Origin: an uncultured Clostridia bacterium | GTDB lineage: Bacteria; Bacillota; Clostridia; TANB77; CAG-508 | Direction of reading: 5' to 3' | Assembly: GCA_934177795.1 (NCBI GenBank) | Contig: CAKPPS010000029.1 | Location: 1-14,552 of the forward strand | DNA: 14,552 nucleotides | Part shown: positions 14,436 through 14,552 of the stretch, one piece after another | Layout of the letters: the number at the start of each line of letters is the position of its first letter | Numbering within the stretch: position 1 is the stretch's first letter | Translations under genes and position numbers: made by a program | Notes under the pieces: generated by a model | What the model saw: the letters and a program-made list of their open reading frames with translations, nothing else | Databases searched by the model: none | Told to the model about the DNA's origin: nothing

Positions 14436-14552
14436 TAGCTAAAAATAGAGCACAATTAAAAGCTTGGATAAAAAGTATGTCATCAAAAGTTAATGTAAAT
14501 GAAAACATTATTTTACAAAACTATATGCTAGAAAGACTATTGGAAAGAATTT
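14432..14552 (+). CDS. abiEii: AbiEii toxin, nucleotidyltransferase family (partial, cut by window end)
   Basis: ATG at 14432 overlaps the abiEi stop as ATGA and has an excellent GGAGGTG at 14420-14426. The 40 visible residues begin MIAKNRAQLKAWIKSMSSK and end LQNYMLERLLERI, the N-terminal pattern of AbiEii/AbiGii nucleotidyltransferase toxins (AQLKA-x-I followed by LLQNYMxERxLERI-like). The nucleotidyltransferase motifs proper would lie beyond the window, so catalytic integrity cannot be judged. Identity rests on this N-terminus plus its position after abiEi. Confidence 0.85.
   Translation, partial: MIAKNRAQLKAWIKSMSSKVNVNENIILQNYMLERLLERI

Overview
The window comes from a strongly AT-rich, endospore-forming member of the Bacillota, most likely a Clostridia-type organism. 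The evidence is a GerA/GerB/GerC germinant-receptor cluster, a DUF4364 regulator-like protein, SecG followed by RNase R, purine-rich GGAGG-type ribosome binding sites, and sigma-A promoters close to consensus. TGA is used as a stop (end of abiEi) and TGG for Trp, so the genetic code is the standard bacterial one. The species cannot be fixed from the sequence.

Left third (1-4490): a tRNA-Met(CAT) gene on the minus strand with a perfect TTGACA-17-TATAAT promoter. Next is a minus-strand DUF4364 gene, divergent from a plus-strand housekeeping run of L-lactate dehydrogenase, SecG with its own extended -10 promoter and a terminator, and RNase R. RNase R ends in a convergent intergenic region that holds a perfect 22-bp inverted repeat around a 68-nt core.

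Middle (4758-8976, minus strand): a germinant-receptor operon read gerA -> gerB -> gerC -> small two-helix membrane gene (candidate D subunit). gerA is complete in content but broken by one extra base near 8460. GerC lacks the lipobox cysteine normal for its family. A sigma-G-like promoter may lie in front of gerA.

Divergent from it (9093-12404, plus strand) is a tight four-gene run: a membrane-anchored transglutaminase-like protein, a P-loop NTPase fused to an Asp23/Gls24-like domain, cytidylate kinase and a PlsC-type acyltransferase. A bidirectional terminator closes it. The same terminator serves a convergent small helical protein that has a good sigma-G-type promoter, so it is probably expressed in the forespore.

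Right end (12984-14552): an accessory patch. It starts with an IS256/Mutator-type transposase remnant that has lost its 5' end and two internal blocks. An isolated strong hairpin terminator follows. Last comes the start of an AbiE system: abiEi antitoxin/repressor, complete, and abiEii nucleotidyltransferase toxin, cut by the window edge. The abiE promoter is built inside a 21-bp-arm inverted repeat, which is a very plausible AbiEi autoregulatory operator. No CRISPR array, rRNA or recognisable riboswitch was seen.
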